From NCBI GenBank assembly GCA_008508345.1, contig QNGE01000129.1:191102-255101 (forward strand): a stretch of DNA of 64,000 nt. The letters are read 5' to 3'. The position numbers were made by a program, and so were the translations under genes. The stretch is from Paragonimus westermani (taxonomy: Eukaryota; Platyhelminthes; Trematoda; Plagiorchiida; Troglotrematidae). Below the pieces are notes generated by a model, which saw only the letters and a program-made list of their open reading frames with translations, had not been told where the DNA came from and made no database searches. Positions 1 through 11,800 of the stretch are shown piece after piece (position 1 is the stretch's first letter; each line of letters starts with the position of its first letter).

Positions 1-547
1 CGAGCTCAGTGGCGTGAATGTTGTCGTTGTTTGTCCGAGTGTCTGTGAAGTGAGTGCATTTAATGACGCGGGGCAAGTGAAAGCCGTAAGGAAGCTGTCT
101 CGCTGATGACGCCTTACTCTCACTTGCAGCTCTGTTGTTTGTTTGCAGGGCGTATGCACCTTGATGCTGAATGTTTGAATAGGGACGTAGTCATTTTCAG
201 TAGTTAGGTCCCTTCCCGTCCCCTTCTTTTTCCTTCTCTCTTTCTGTATAAGGTTTGCTGTTTGTTCATGGTTGTGTGGCGGTTAAGCATTAGTGTGAAC
301 CACTGATGTATTGCTGTCTATGATGATGATAGTGTACCTGTCGTAACTAGGATCACATCTGATTTAAGTTACGTCACCACCCAAGCCAGTTACGCTGCGA
401 TACTAATATTGCTCATCACACATCGTTTACCACTGCCTTTCTACTATGCGTTTAACGTCTTCGTTTGAGGGCTTGGAAGCGAATCATTGGAATCACGTCT
501 CCTTTTGTATTTTCGAATGCGCTCTAACCCTCATCCTCGGTCCGACA

Positions 548-652
548 CTGCACTACCGACTCCATCCTACTTTGGACTCATCTGAATCGGGACCGAACCG
601 ACTACCACTCGCGTTATGAGACGGTGTTCTTTTCCGTTCGGCCGCCACTTTT
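548..652 (-). mobile_element. Decayed tRNA-derived SINE with a broken hammerhead
   Basis: Read on the minus strand this copy has a tRNA-like start (GTGGCGGCCGAACGG at 648-634), a pol III B box (GGTTCGGTCCC, 599-589) and then TCAGATGAGTCC (585-574), which matches the start of a hammerhead core. The 3' half of the core is lost: where GGAC-GAAAC is expected there is AGGATGGAGTC. The order B box, short spacer, CUGAUGAGUCC is the same as in the better copy at 728-850, so I take both as members of one Sm-alpha-like SINE family. The copy points away from its neighbour, so the two are head to head. The exact ends are not visible. Confidence 0.6.
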
Positions 653-727
653 GTGGAGATCGATGAGTGCGCGTTATAACTGAACTACGTGTAAACTTCC
701 CCTTCACAAGCGATACTTGTAGAACTG

Positions 728-850
728 GTGGCCCGGAGGGTATGAGCACTATCTGTAATTCAAAAGGTAGCTGGTTCAATCCCTCATTCACACTCTGCCT
801 GATGAGTCCAAACGAGGACGAAACCGGTCGTGTGTGTCAGCGCGCATCGC
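728..850 (+). mobile_element. tRNA-derived SINE carrying a hammerhead ribozyme (Sm-alpha-like)
   Basis: The element has an A-box-like stretch (GGTGGCCCGGAGGG, about 728-741), a B box (GGTTCAATCCC, about 773-783) and, directly downstream, a complete hammerhead core (799-829). Schistosome Sm-alpha elements have this plan: a pol III promoter, a self-cleaving ribozyme, and spread by borrowed LINE machinery. I see no protein coding; short open frames here are incidental. The 5' and 3' limits and the target-site duplication could not be fixed. Confidence 0.75.
782..842 (+). ncRNA. Hammerhead ribozyme with palindromic stem III
   Basis: The core is CUGAUGA at 799-805. Stem II is GUCC (806-809) with GGAC (816-819) around a six-base loop (810-815). 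The conserved GAA is at 820-822, with A at 823. Stem III would be ACCGGU (823-828), which is its own reverse complement and leaves no room for a loop. The cleavage nucleotide is C829 in a GUC triplet. Stem I can form between CACAC plus GC before the core and GUGUGUG after the cleavage site, with a small internal bulge, as in natural fast hammerheads. All catalytic core bases are present. A self-complementary stem III of this kind is known from newt satellite and Penelope-type hammerheads, which cleave as dimers; that this one does so is inference. Confidence 0.85.
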
Positions 851-3800
851 AAAGCATTACAATCGATCCCTTGCAGCTGTAGACAGTGCGAACTGACAAT
901 CCGAGCTGGACTGTATCCGTCCATGCTAACTGGACGATAAAAAGCTGTAACTCGAGTTTTCTCTTGTTGTTTGCCTTCTAACATTGCATACTCTCACCTC
1001 CACCTATCCGCATGGTTTGGAGACTGAAATACTGATCATATCAGTTTCGAGTTCAGTCTAAGCACGGTCACACCACATATTTCCCCGGCTGCAGTCGAAT
1101 GCGAATAATGTTCAAGCTGCCCATCAGGTCTAACCATTGGGGCGTGTTCGACCGTTCGGTACAATCTACACCGATTTGTGTGATGGCCTAATCGACAGAA
1201 ATCGCATAGTTCGATTTTATGTGAAAAAATAGTTAATGCAACAGGCTAACCAACCGTTTCAATATCATTGTGAACTAGTTGTATCTGTAGCATAACCGGA
1301 AGAGCAGACGGGAATTATGTCCAAATTTATATTACTCAACACGCAGCGGTAGTTTAAATGCAAATGTCCTCCTTGCTCATCTGACTGCCTGTTGATTCAG
1401 GGTCCTCTTGCACAACGTTGACTAAGCGATCACTGCGGATTCGATTAGTGTGCACTACCTAGTTTCGATCGCGCGTTACATACCCAAACAACCTCTTTCT
1501 GTTTGTTCGTTATTATGTCCGTGCCATATGCACATGTGATCCTCGGAAGTAGCCATCGAAAAGTGACTACATCTTTGAGAGTACTGTTCTGTCAGTATTC
1601 ATAATCCACCCACACTACTCACTGAACAAGATGGGCTTTCCAAGGTGGCCATTGACTCCTGAAGAGTGCACTTTTTGACCCTGCATCAGTTGGTTACTCA
1701 TACAAGGGTCCTCTAGTGTATTCACCAACTCGCGTGGAAAAAAAAATTCTAGAGGCAAATTACTTTGAAAATTATGCTGTACGAGCGTGAAGCTTATCAC
1801 GTTTAAAGAACCTATCGCGTCTGACAGCATTTATAAGTACATTGAAACATTTCGTATCGAATTTGATGACATCCTTAGAACCAAAGAGTGACATTCCGGA
1901 GCTTTTGCCTTCAGTTCACGGGACGACTTCACGGACTCGAGGACGGCTGATGGAATGGGCAAGGTGAGTTGATGAAAGCCCGTGCTGAATGCCAACAACC
2001 TAGAGTTCTACGATTCAAATGAGGCGATTTTTAGCCCGTTCCGTTTGTTAAAGCATTGACTGATGGGGACTGGCATTGTGTTTGCACAACCTGGGGACAT
2101 CATGAAAGTATGGAGCAAGCATTTAGTAGCCCACTAAACCATCCTGCTACAGTTGACTAGATAACCGTAAATAGCCTGTCGCAACAAGATGGAAAAGCGT
2201 CGCTTGATCTCTCCTTGAATGTTACAGAAGTTCGGAGGGTTGTTGAACCACTGCGAAACGAATAAGTTGCATGTGAGGATGGGCCGCGTAGAGAAATTTG
2301 AAGCATGGCGATCCAGTTTTGGAACGTGCTCTACTCGAGGGCTATGAAGTACCTTGGGTCATGTTACCATGGCTGTATGGTACTGCAATGAATGAGGCCG
2401 TGAATGCTCTGGTTGTTTTGGATTGGCAAGTCATCGAGGTACTCATAACACCATCAACAAAGACGATGATTGCGTTAGGAGTGAGTTATATCAGTTAAAT
2501 ATATGTAACTGATATACATACACGTATATGCATATACATATATGGTGTATGTATGGAAAAGTTGACCAATCGATGGTTTTCTTAAATAAAAATTAACCTA
2601 GGTGACCGATGCCAAGGAGTCGCTCCACATGCTTAAGTGTACAACTTGATGGCACTTAGCCGTTCATTTTTCCATCTCTGGTTCGAGCCAGTCACTGATA
2701 CCAGCTGGCCTTCGCCATGGGTTTTGATCGTGGGTGCACTGTGCGTTGATTCATTGTGTTCAGCTAGAGTTCTGGATACCGCCTTGCTCACTTTTTGACG
2801 TGAGAGTGTCGCGTGGAAATACAGCCATAGAATGATCAAATGCAAATTTGAGGGTTAAATGGTACGTTTGATTACTTTCACCGTAGGACGAGGTATGGGC
2901 TTAAACCTGTGTTGTCCGGACAGGGCAAACGCTGACACATACTGCTGCCTCTTTTGGCACGTATACCCGCTTTTCATCCATAGCCAGTCGGATGACCTAT
3001 GACGAGGCTCGTTGGTATCCGAGTGATCGGTTTTTACACAAGCATCACGATATTGTTTGAGTTGATTTTACCTAATAGAGATGAGCGATGTACACAATTC
3101 TAACTAGCTGCATCCAGCAAAATTTATTGATCTTAATCGTGCTCTTGTTTAATGTTCATAAACAAAAGCAAAATCCATACTGCTCTACAACAGGTTCGTG
3201 TCGGCTTATCCACTGGTCACTGGGACAAATGTCCCTGAGCTGCAGACATTACTGGTTCATAGGTTGTTGAATGAAGCTTTACGCTAGCCTATTACGGCGT
3301 TGAGGTCAGACACGCACGCTGTGTCTATTCCCATTTCGATTCCATCCATTACACTCATGACAGATAAACAAAAGGGAAGTAGTGAGACATAGAGCGATTA
3401 AATCCATATGGTTATAAGTCATGTTATTGACCGCGTAAGATGACCGAGGTAGTGGGACACCACCCCGTGAACATGCAACGGAAATATATTCATGGTTGCA
3501 ACACCATTGACTTCCGAATATCGAAGAGGGGTAGACTAGGTATTTCATAGACTACAACAGTTGACCACGAACGGTCGAAAAACCTTCCGTACAACTCAAA
3601 AGGCCGACTTATTCCCCAATGAACCTACCGCGCGTGATGGCAAAAGGAATCTGGGAATAATGACCTATGCACCGCACTATTAAGGTAGACATTCCTCACA
3701 ACCAAATGAGCCAGGCTGTAGCTTCATTGACTCTGGACAGGGTTTATTTGAACACAGCCACCATCCTTCCGGTCAGACCTGTGGATCGGAGACTCAAGCT

Positions 3801-6076
3801 GAGGTGGTTTGAGTTAATGTTCTTCGTCGTGCAGAAGTCGTTCTTCATACAACGTTATCATTCAATCACAACCACTTCCCTGTTCTATTTTACTCAAAGT
3901 ATGTACAACTATTGCACTTTCGAGTGGTGTTTTCTGAAGCTAAGACTGTCAGTACAACCTGACAGTTAATCTCCACACTACTAGGCGAATAAGTCAATAA
4001 GTTGCCTACTGAAACCTGAAACATGAGGTACGCTGTGTCTTGGAGACATGAATTCACGACTACAGCACCGTTATTTACTTGAATTCAATTCTAGCTAACT
4101 TTCGGTTCAAGCGCTTCTCCCTCACCTTCATCGATGTTGAGGAAGCTGAGTACTGTGGTAAAATCGAAGTGAAAATCGCACTCGGTGTCAAAACAGAACA
4201 ACTTTCAATCAATTAGATCCCATCAGACAGTTGGCCGCGAGCTGCCATCCCCTATACGTCGTCAGAGTTCTACTGACGTAAGACAGATTATTCTTGTTCA
4301 TTCACCGCTAACATACTTCGAAACTAAACCTGGTTGAAATCTATGATGATTTCGTTTCGGGACGACTTCATTGACCAGCTGAAGCAAATCACAACTTCAG
4401 TAACTGTTGACTGACATGTGATTCGATAATCAGGCAACAGAAGAGAAGTGGTTGAGCGATACATTTGATGCCCGAGCACAACACAGTGACTGTTGCAAGA
4501 CTGCGCATCTTACGATCTACATATTAAGAATGCAGTGTTACAACATCGGGGTACTTGTCGTGTTATATGGAAACCGTCCTGTACATTTCAACGAAGGGAA
4601 AACCCGATCGCGCAGCAGTTAGTTACAGGTGTTGCCATCTTGTAAAGGAATATCGCGCACTTAGGAACAACCTGGGATCGAACCATGCTGCCGTTCTCGC
4701 TTGTTTCGTTGTCATTTGATCATCAGTTACAAGCTCCTAACTCAAGATAATTACCTGGCATTCCATGGAATAATAATCGGCGGCGATCATCAAGTGGCAG
4801 TGGCGGAAACGTTTTCCAAATTGAGCATGGCGCCATTATGCAATAAACCAACAATAAATCCCATCAACTGCTAAAGCTTGTCGAGAAGAGGTGTCTTCCG
4901 AAAGGGTTGTACATTGACGACAAAATTACATTTCTGCTGCGCTAATAAACCTAATGAGCAATCGTCCCTCGATTCCAGCCGTTTCTGAATGTGGTAACAG
5001 TCTTTAAGACCATGTGTGCAAGTTGACTGAAAGTTTACTTACAGACCGTACAAATCATTTAGTCAGTCGATAAGAAGAGATGAATGGGGCTTTCATCTGA
5101 GTAAATCAGATTACCAGTTTCTGTGGTTTGGGGTTATACTGGCCGTCAGGTTATGTGCAAGGCAACAAACGAAAATAGTGCATTAGTCACCAACCGGAAA
5201 CATCAACTGGATGGACAGGTGGAATCTTTCCAGGATCACTTCAATCAGTACATATAAACGACGGTGCCCAGATGTTCAGCTGCTGCGTTCCAGACGATCA
5301 TCCGACGGAAGGAGAAATTACAGTAGGGCTTAATAACGCTTCAGTTCTAGATACTAGTTCTACTTTACTTCACTTATCTGTTGGCAGAGTAGTTGGTATC
5401 GGAACTAAAAATACTCTTTTGGACGGTTTCACAAACCAGCTAGGTACTGCTCATTGATGCTTATAAACAATTATTCCTGTTTTCGAAAAGGAGGCCCGAA
5501 GTCTATATGAAACTCAAAAGGGCGTCAGTATAGGCTTTATCTTGTTAAAGTGACCCACTGGCTTCATATTGCATCAGTTTGTTAAACGCATGGATATGTG
5601 GATATGCGATGAGTAGGTCGCTTTCCGACCAGATCAAAGTTGCATTGACAGCCGTGTCACGCCATGACGACTCATCCCTCCGAGGTCTAATGGCATTCTC
5701 CGATTCACTTGCTGGTGAAGATTTCTGAAATTGTCTTCTTTGCAGAGGAATAATTGCACCCGTTAGGTACACTGTATGAGCACTCTGTCTGTGATGATGA
5801 TGATGCTCATTCTGCAAGTAGGTTGAGAGCTCATGAACAGCTGTTGCGGATGTTTGTCAGTTTTAGTGGTACTCGCGTGGGTGTCCGATTTCCGTCTATT
5901 CCTATTTACATCTATCATGGATGGCATTATGGAAGGTGTGCTTTAGGATCAAATGAGTGTTACGTTTAGTTTCTTCTCAGCTCTATGTTGGTTGGCATGG
6001 GACAAGTGGATGGCATACTCATGTTTAGTCTCTCCTCAGAACGTATTCTTATCATGCTGAACGAGCTGAAAGACCG
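851..6076. other. Non-coding or unassigned stretch
   Basis: I see no gene that I can support here. Open frames are short and lack recognisable domains. Small points: a run of alternating T, A, C and G around 2496-2550 (atatatgtaactgatataca and similar); a B-box-like GGTTCGAGCC near 2692 without a convincing A box; and a minus-strand open frame ending at 5545 that reads back to an acceptor-like site near 5755. That frame could be a terminal exon, but its phase cannot be joined to the last known exon of the gene at 13589. Confidence 0.5.
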
Positions 6077-6310
6077 AGGTGTTCTGTATAAAAGTTAGAG
6101 TGCTGCAAAAGCTCACCGTCACTGAAGCCAGTCTACATGAGTCTGTGAACCGTTTCACGCACTTGGATTCCATTATCTCGTCTGCTTGGAATACTGCCGG
6201 TGAGATACTGGTAAGACTAACAAAGGCAGGCATTGAGTTTGCCAACCTGCATCATCAGTGGCTTCGGAATTACGTTCAGGTATTGCTGAAAGGAAGGTTT
6301 ATGATACTTA
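6077..6310 (+). pseudogene. LINE reverse transcriptase, C-terminal fragment
   Basis: The plus-strand frame contains SVNRFTHLDSIISSAWN, then EILVRLTKAGIEFANLHHQW and LRNYVQVLLKGR. This matches the well-known pattern of RTE/CR1-type LINE reverse transcriptases just after the catalytic domain: (V/E)xRFxYLGSxISxxG, then EIxxRIxKAxxAFxNLxxLW, then a short basic helix ending in KGR. The segment that should follow (LLYGCETW) is not visible, so the element ends or decays here. The frame is open to 6369, but sequence after about 6310 is not recognisable. This is a dead fragment, not a gene. Confidence 0.75.
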
Positions 6311-6369
6311 TAAGTAATCTCCTTTCCTTTATAGTTCGGAAAGATGGCATAATCTTTTTAGAACATTAA

Positions 6370-8745
6370 CACATTTGCGGTGTTTGACCATAATTTTCCC
6401 CCCACTCAGACCCGTTAAAGTGGTCGCTCGAGCATTGTCATAACTCACCAGAGCATATTTGGGAACACCCTTGGTTCTCAGTTAATTCGTCAGCCTGTGG
6501 CTACTTGGTTACGTATCCTATGCATCAGCTGGAAAATTACTGCATTGCTTATTGGTTATCATGATCAATATAGGCTGGGTAGGATGACACTGGCAAAGAA
6601 ATTACATGATTTAAGTTCCGCTGTGTAAATTGTGTGGGTGTTTTATGTTGGATCGGGAAACACATGACTACTCACATTGAAGCTTGTAAACGTTAATCAG
6701 CAGAACAGTGTGCCGCATACGATTTCGTGGTTGTGTGCACAGCGTTTCTATAACTTCGACGTAAACCTTTCATCCCGGTTCTTGTGGGCTTTTACTCTGC
6801 CGGTTTTTTCGCGGCTACTATATGCCAGTGTTTACAATAACGGCAGCTTTGATCACAATAACCCCGTAGCAGGCTCTTTGTTGTTAAAAACTACTCGATT
6901 CTCCGCTTATCCAAATCCTGCCACAATAGATCTAACGGAGGACCAATCCGAACGTCACGTTAAAGATACAGCACCAAGATTGGTCGAACAGTTTAAATGT
7001 TACGATTTCCGTTATTCGCTAATTTATTCTGTATCGCACCAATTAACCTACAGTTTGTGACGTTTTATGTGTCTGCGACGAGCTGATTACAGTGTGATTT
7101 TTTTAAAATTCTGTTGTGCCTCCATAGATTCGGCTTCTCGTTTCATGAATAGGAACTGCGTACTGCAACTAATACGAGGTCTTCTTATAACTTGCATGGG
7201 AGGTTTCAATTCAAGTTCGATTTCTAGGGCTATTCGAAGTCCCTAATTTCGCGTGCTACACTCATGATACTACTGAGTGAATGCTGGTAATACTGAAATA
7301 TACGTAAACACAGTAAAGCGGGATTAAATCGTAGTGTGTAAAACCTCCCCATTTAAAATGTGGATGTATTGTAACGACTGAATGATCTTAAGTTCAGATA
7401 GCAGTCAATTTCGGAGTGTTTGGATAGCTACCCAAAACAGTGTAAAACTTTGTTAAGCAAACTCAGAGGTCATTTGAGGTTTCAAGATCAGAAGGAATGC
7501 AAAACGCCTCAAAGTTAGATGCGACTGAACAGCAAAGAAATGAGAACTTAGTAGCACTTTGAATGGTTCCACCTAACGAGAGCCACACGTTACAAAGAGT
7601 ATACAACGGGAAATTTACTTTGTGGCGATGTTGTTCACTCCCGTTATGCCCACGTGATAGAAAACCTCACAAATTCTGGAAGTCGTTTGTGTCGTTGGGC
7701 TGACCTCAAATTAGTTAAGGGTTGGACCAGATGATACTTATTTGTGGATGAATCAATGAACGAAGATGAACAGATTGAAGAGAAAATGGAACAGCACCGA
7801 TTGATTGCGTTTTGTTTTGTTTTGTCTTTTTTCCTTGTTCTTCAGAAACTATGACATGGACAGATAATTAACGGTCTACAATGTGGCTTAAAGTTGACAG
7901 ATCTGAAAATACCTAAAAATGAAGAAGTTGACATGTCGGAAGGATTGTCTATTCCAGTTAACTAAAATTCACCTCAGCTGTTTTTATCAGGTACTGATGT
8001 TCCATGCATAGATGAATCGGAAGTTATCTGAAAAGACCACTGATTGTTTTAACTTTCCACAAGATAGCGTAAAGGAAGCCGTTGAAATCATCATACGAAA
8101 AGATACACGTCTTTCACTGCTCAGAACTAAATGCTCTTCTATTTTCGTTCAGGTTTTTCTTAATCAACCCGGTGACTTATAAGCCAATCGTAGGTTAGTT
8201 GTCCGATGACCATGCAAACTGTGGACGCAGCTCCCAGTAGATCGTTTGGTTCTCATCAATTGTTCCGACAAGTAGTTCGACCCAATTGGTAGTTGAAAAT
8301 ATTCTCTTCCTTCAAAATTTTCAACATCTCAGTCAGAATACGAAAAGCAGACGCAAACTTCTGGTATCGAATCATCAGTATCAGTATTTACAGTAAAATG
8401 ATCCATTTTTATCTAGCAAACAAGCAGGATGATGGATAATCAATTTGCGCATGGGGATAGGTCAATAAGTCCAGAGAGAGGTCAGATTTACGAACAGTTG
8501 GTTCTGAGCACACTGAGCTGGCTTGAGTCGATTGATGTCCACCGCCTCAAGAAAATGCACGAATCGTGGACTGGATTGGCTTAACGACATTTTGAATGCA
8601 CAGGCTGGATCGTTAGCGCGACCAATGATCAAGATGTTTTAAGCCACCGATATTAGCATGACAACGAACTGAACCAATGTAGGAGGATTGCAATGAGTTA
8701 CTTTGATAAGTTCCAGTCGATTAACCCAGAAGTTAACTAAGATTT
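6370..8745. other. Unassigned stretch with one 127-codon open frame
   Basis: The plus-strand frame at 6677-7060 is the longest open frame in this part (127 codons). I recognise no domain or motif in it and see no clear splice or start context. The rest is ordinary moderately AT-rich sequence with a short TTTTG tandem (about 7808-7826). Confidence 0.4.
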
Positions 8746-8864
8746 TGGTATTGGTATGTTCTCCGAGCTTGGCATTCAGGTTGCAAACGTTCCGTCACCA
8801 AGCGAGGTGACATCATCAGTGCGTAAATGTTTCAGCGTATAGCTTTGAGCGTGGAGTTTGGTGG
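8746..8864 (-). repeat. Dispersed repeat, copy 1 (matches 21444-21556)
   Basis: This 115-120 base segment is nearly the same as 21444-21556, in the same orientation, and differs by scattered substitutions only. It holds a minus-strand hammerhead. It is probably the terminal piece (pseudo-LTR) of a Penelope-like element, because such ribozymes are known from those ends. No coding part is attached at either copy. Confidence 0.75.
8764..8843 (-). ncRNA. Hammerhead ribozyme, Penelope type, one core base changed
   Basis: On the minus strand: CUGAUGA (8819-8813), stem II GUCACC with GGUGAC (perfect six base pairs) around loop UCGCUU, then GGAAC (8793-8789) where GAAAC is expected, then GUUUGC. Stem I starts with GCA/UGC next to the core and may extend through a distal GCUG-type helix with a large internal loop. 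The substitution GAA to GGA hits an invariant core position and should inactivate this copy. The sister copy at 21456-21535 keeps GAAAC. Confidence 0.7.
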
Positions 8865-11800
8865 ATGGTTATTTGTCATTGAGTAAGTTTACATGTACTT
8901 ATACATCCACTGCTCGCTACATCCTGACACTTATTCACTTTATGGCGAGTCCGGTTGACGCTAAGACACTAAGCCTGGAACAATTAACTGAGTGTCCTAA
9001 CTAATGCACGGCATATTCGACACCTAATTGGTCTAAACTCATCAGTGTGTGATGGAACACTTCGCTGTTCAGTGACAGGTTTAGCGAATGGGTGAACACT
9101 AAGATATAGAGAAGAAGGTTAAATTGTTAGCATTGTAGACCACGATGACTGTGAAAAATGATCACTGTCTGTCTCCGTATCTCACATTGTTGCGAAGTTG
9201 ACTAAAATGTTGTTAGGCGAGTTGACTGAATTAAAAACCGTATCAGTGAGGGTGCGTGTGATGGCAGCAGTGCGAAATAAGTCTGTATATAGTCTGTTCG
9301 ATTACATTGTCATTACGATTGTTATTATCATTAACATTAATGGAAAACAACGTTCACTTGTCGGGGTACGCCGATTCAATGTTAAGAGCAAGTTTGTAAA
9401 ACAAACTCATTTACTTCTCTATGACTCGTAACAACTCAATGACGGTTCAAGAAACTTTAAACAAGTCTACATTACCAGCTTTTCCGTAATGACTGCAGTT
9501 TTATACCCAGGAGTGCAAAGTACGAGTCAGCGATTGACAGCGGCTCACGCCTTGGCTTGTCCTTAATGGGACCTGTTATAATTAGTGACTCACTTTGTTT
9601 ACTTGGGTACTAGTAAAGATTTTGATGGAGGCAGGTGGGGGGTTGGTGATTATTAAGTGAATTTTGGAAGCCAGAATGGTACTCATCGTCCTGTATCACT
9701 TGTACCGAGTGCCAGCCACAAGATCTATGAAACAGCTGACGTACTCAATACCCATGTATTCTTCCTCTTTGTTTACTAAAGAGCGAGGACTAATTTTGGC
9801 GAAAAACGTTGACTGACAATCGCTGTTTCGCGGGCACTGCTTAAGCACTTTTGTATATCGAGATCACCCTGTCAGAAGTGAAACTATCAGACAGGGATCT
9901 TCCGAGCGAGTGATCGGAAGCTATCCTTATCCATTTCAATCCGTCACCATTGAGTTCACAGGTTTCGCCCCCACGGATGACTCACTGGAGATTTACTTAC
10001 AGACTTCGTGGTCGGCTGGAAGCTGCAGCGTAACCGCCAAATATTGGTTTGACACTACTACCTGAAACGACCTATCTGGAAGCTCTCATCTATCGACTGA
10101 ACGGTCCGCTCCATGGGCCAGAGTCACATCCAGATACAGCTCTGAATCCTACTCGCTTTTGTCTTGCGAGAAGATGATACTTTAAGTGAACACCTGTGTT
10201 TCTCCATTGCTTCTAAATCCTGCGGTATATTACCTATTCCTCTAAGGTGCTTTATGCAAATTATTCACCTGTGTAGTCATGTTTGATAAGTAGTCACATT
10301 TTCGAAACCCGTAGACGCCTGCTCTTGAGAATTTTGAGTGCATATTGTGTAGATTTTCCAACCGCAGCTCATAAAACTGGTCAAAATGTACACAATCAAC
10401 AAAATGTACTCTGTTGGTATTGGTGTTTTCGAGTAACCTAACTTTTAACGTTTGACAATTGGGGGGGGGGCTATGACTGGCCAGGTACCTGTACGTGTTG
10501 TGCTCTCATGCGAAGTACTGCTTCAAGTTTACAAGCTGCAGTAACCGACCAGAGGCACAAAGTTGACGGAATATTTACAGACAAGGTTAATCAGTTTAGT
10601 CAAGCATTTGTATGCTACCAACCCAAGAGAGGCTTGGATGAAAATAGAATAACAAAGGACCAGGCTCGTCGATTTCAAGGAACAATACTGAATAACGCCA
10701 AGTGGAACAAAGATAATGGTAAGCAAGCTGTGTGTGAAGGTCATAGAAGCGTTCACTTCGAACAAAGTTGTAATAATTAATCCACTAACAATTATCCCAA
10801 AGACGTTGCATTGGGCTATGTGAAAACAGTACGACCTGAACCTAACACACCATACACGTTTCAGGTAAAGCGAAATCTTTTTTCAGTTTTGTTGATATAG
10901 AGGATCGAAAGAACCGATATCGTGTTTCTGGATATTTTGACTGGACGGTTTATCGAAGGGTTTGGTTTTTAATTTGACAAATAACCGGTAATGAAACGAT
11001 TCAACTTTTAATCTTTCAAAGGCTCACAAGTCAATCGGTTCACTGGAACTAGTTCTCGTTAATGCCAGCTCGCCAACCAAGGGATTACAATTCCGCAGTT
11101 TATCAGTAACATGATGGTATCTGTTGCGTGCAAGATGAAGTAAGTAGAAAACGAAATCAACCCGAAATTATAGTCGAACAGTAGAAATTTGGAGGGTTGC
11201 ATATTCGAAGAGCAGCGTAAACCACTATTTTTGTTGGTAGTATTGTTGATTGTGTTGAAAATTTATGGCATTCCAATGACTCATGACGGAAGTAAAACTC
11301 AGAATTATGTTTATCTGTCGGAAGCGTAAAAAGCGAAACTGCTCATAACACAGAGATCTTCATTATTGAGAGTTGCAGAAGACGAAGACGAAATAGACAT
11401 CACAGATATTCTGCCTGGTCAAGCTGGCAGAAATCATTTTGAAAAAGAATTTGGCATTTATGTTTTGCCAATTAACCAAAAATGAACATACAGTCAGACA
11501 GAAACAAAAAGTGACCGAATCAAATCCTCATGAACAGGTAGTCTAAAAATTTGAACAGCTGATTTCAAGAGATGAACAATTCGATGTGCCAGTTGTTCAA
11601 AAAAATGCATTTCGATTTCTACGTAAAATGTACGAAGACAAGTTCACATACAGAACTTTAGTTCATTTGTATGAAAAGATTCAGACTCTGGGTATTGAAA
11701 TATTGTGAGTAAACTCGCCATCAAGCGTTTTAATATGTGCATTGACTGCTGTTGAATACCATTACTGAGTTTGATCAAATCATCTCCAACATGTTTGTAT

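Noticed and set aside
92..130. CTGATGACGCC near 102 as another hammerhead
   Set aside because: No stem II partner and no GAAAC follow at a suitable distance.
2633..2845. B-box-like GGTTCGAGCC near 2692 as a SINE
   Set aside because: No A box at the right distance and no similarity to the other SINE copies in the window.
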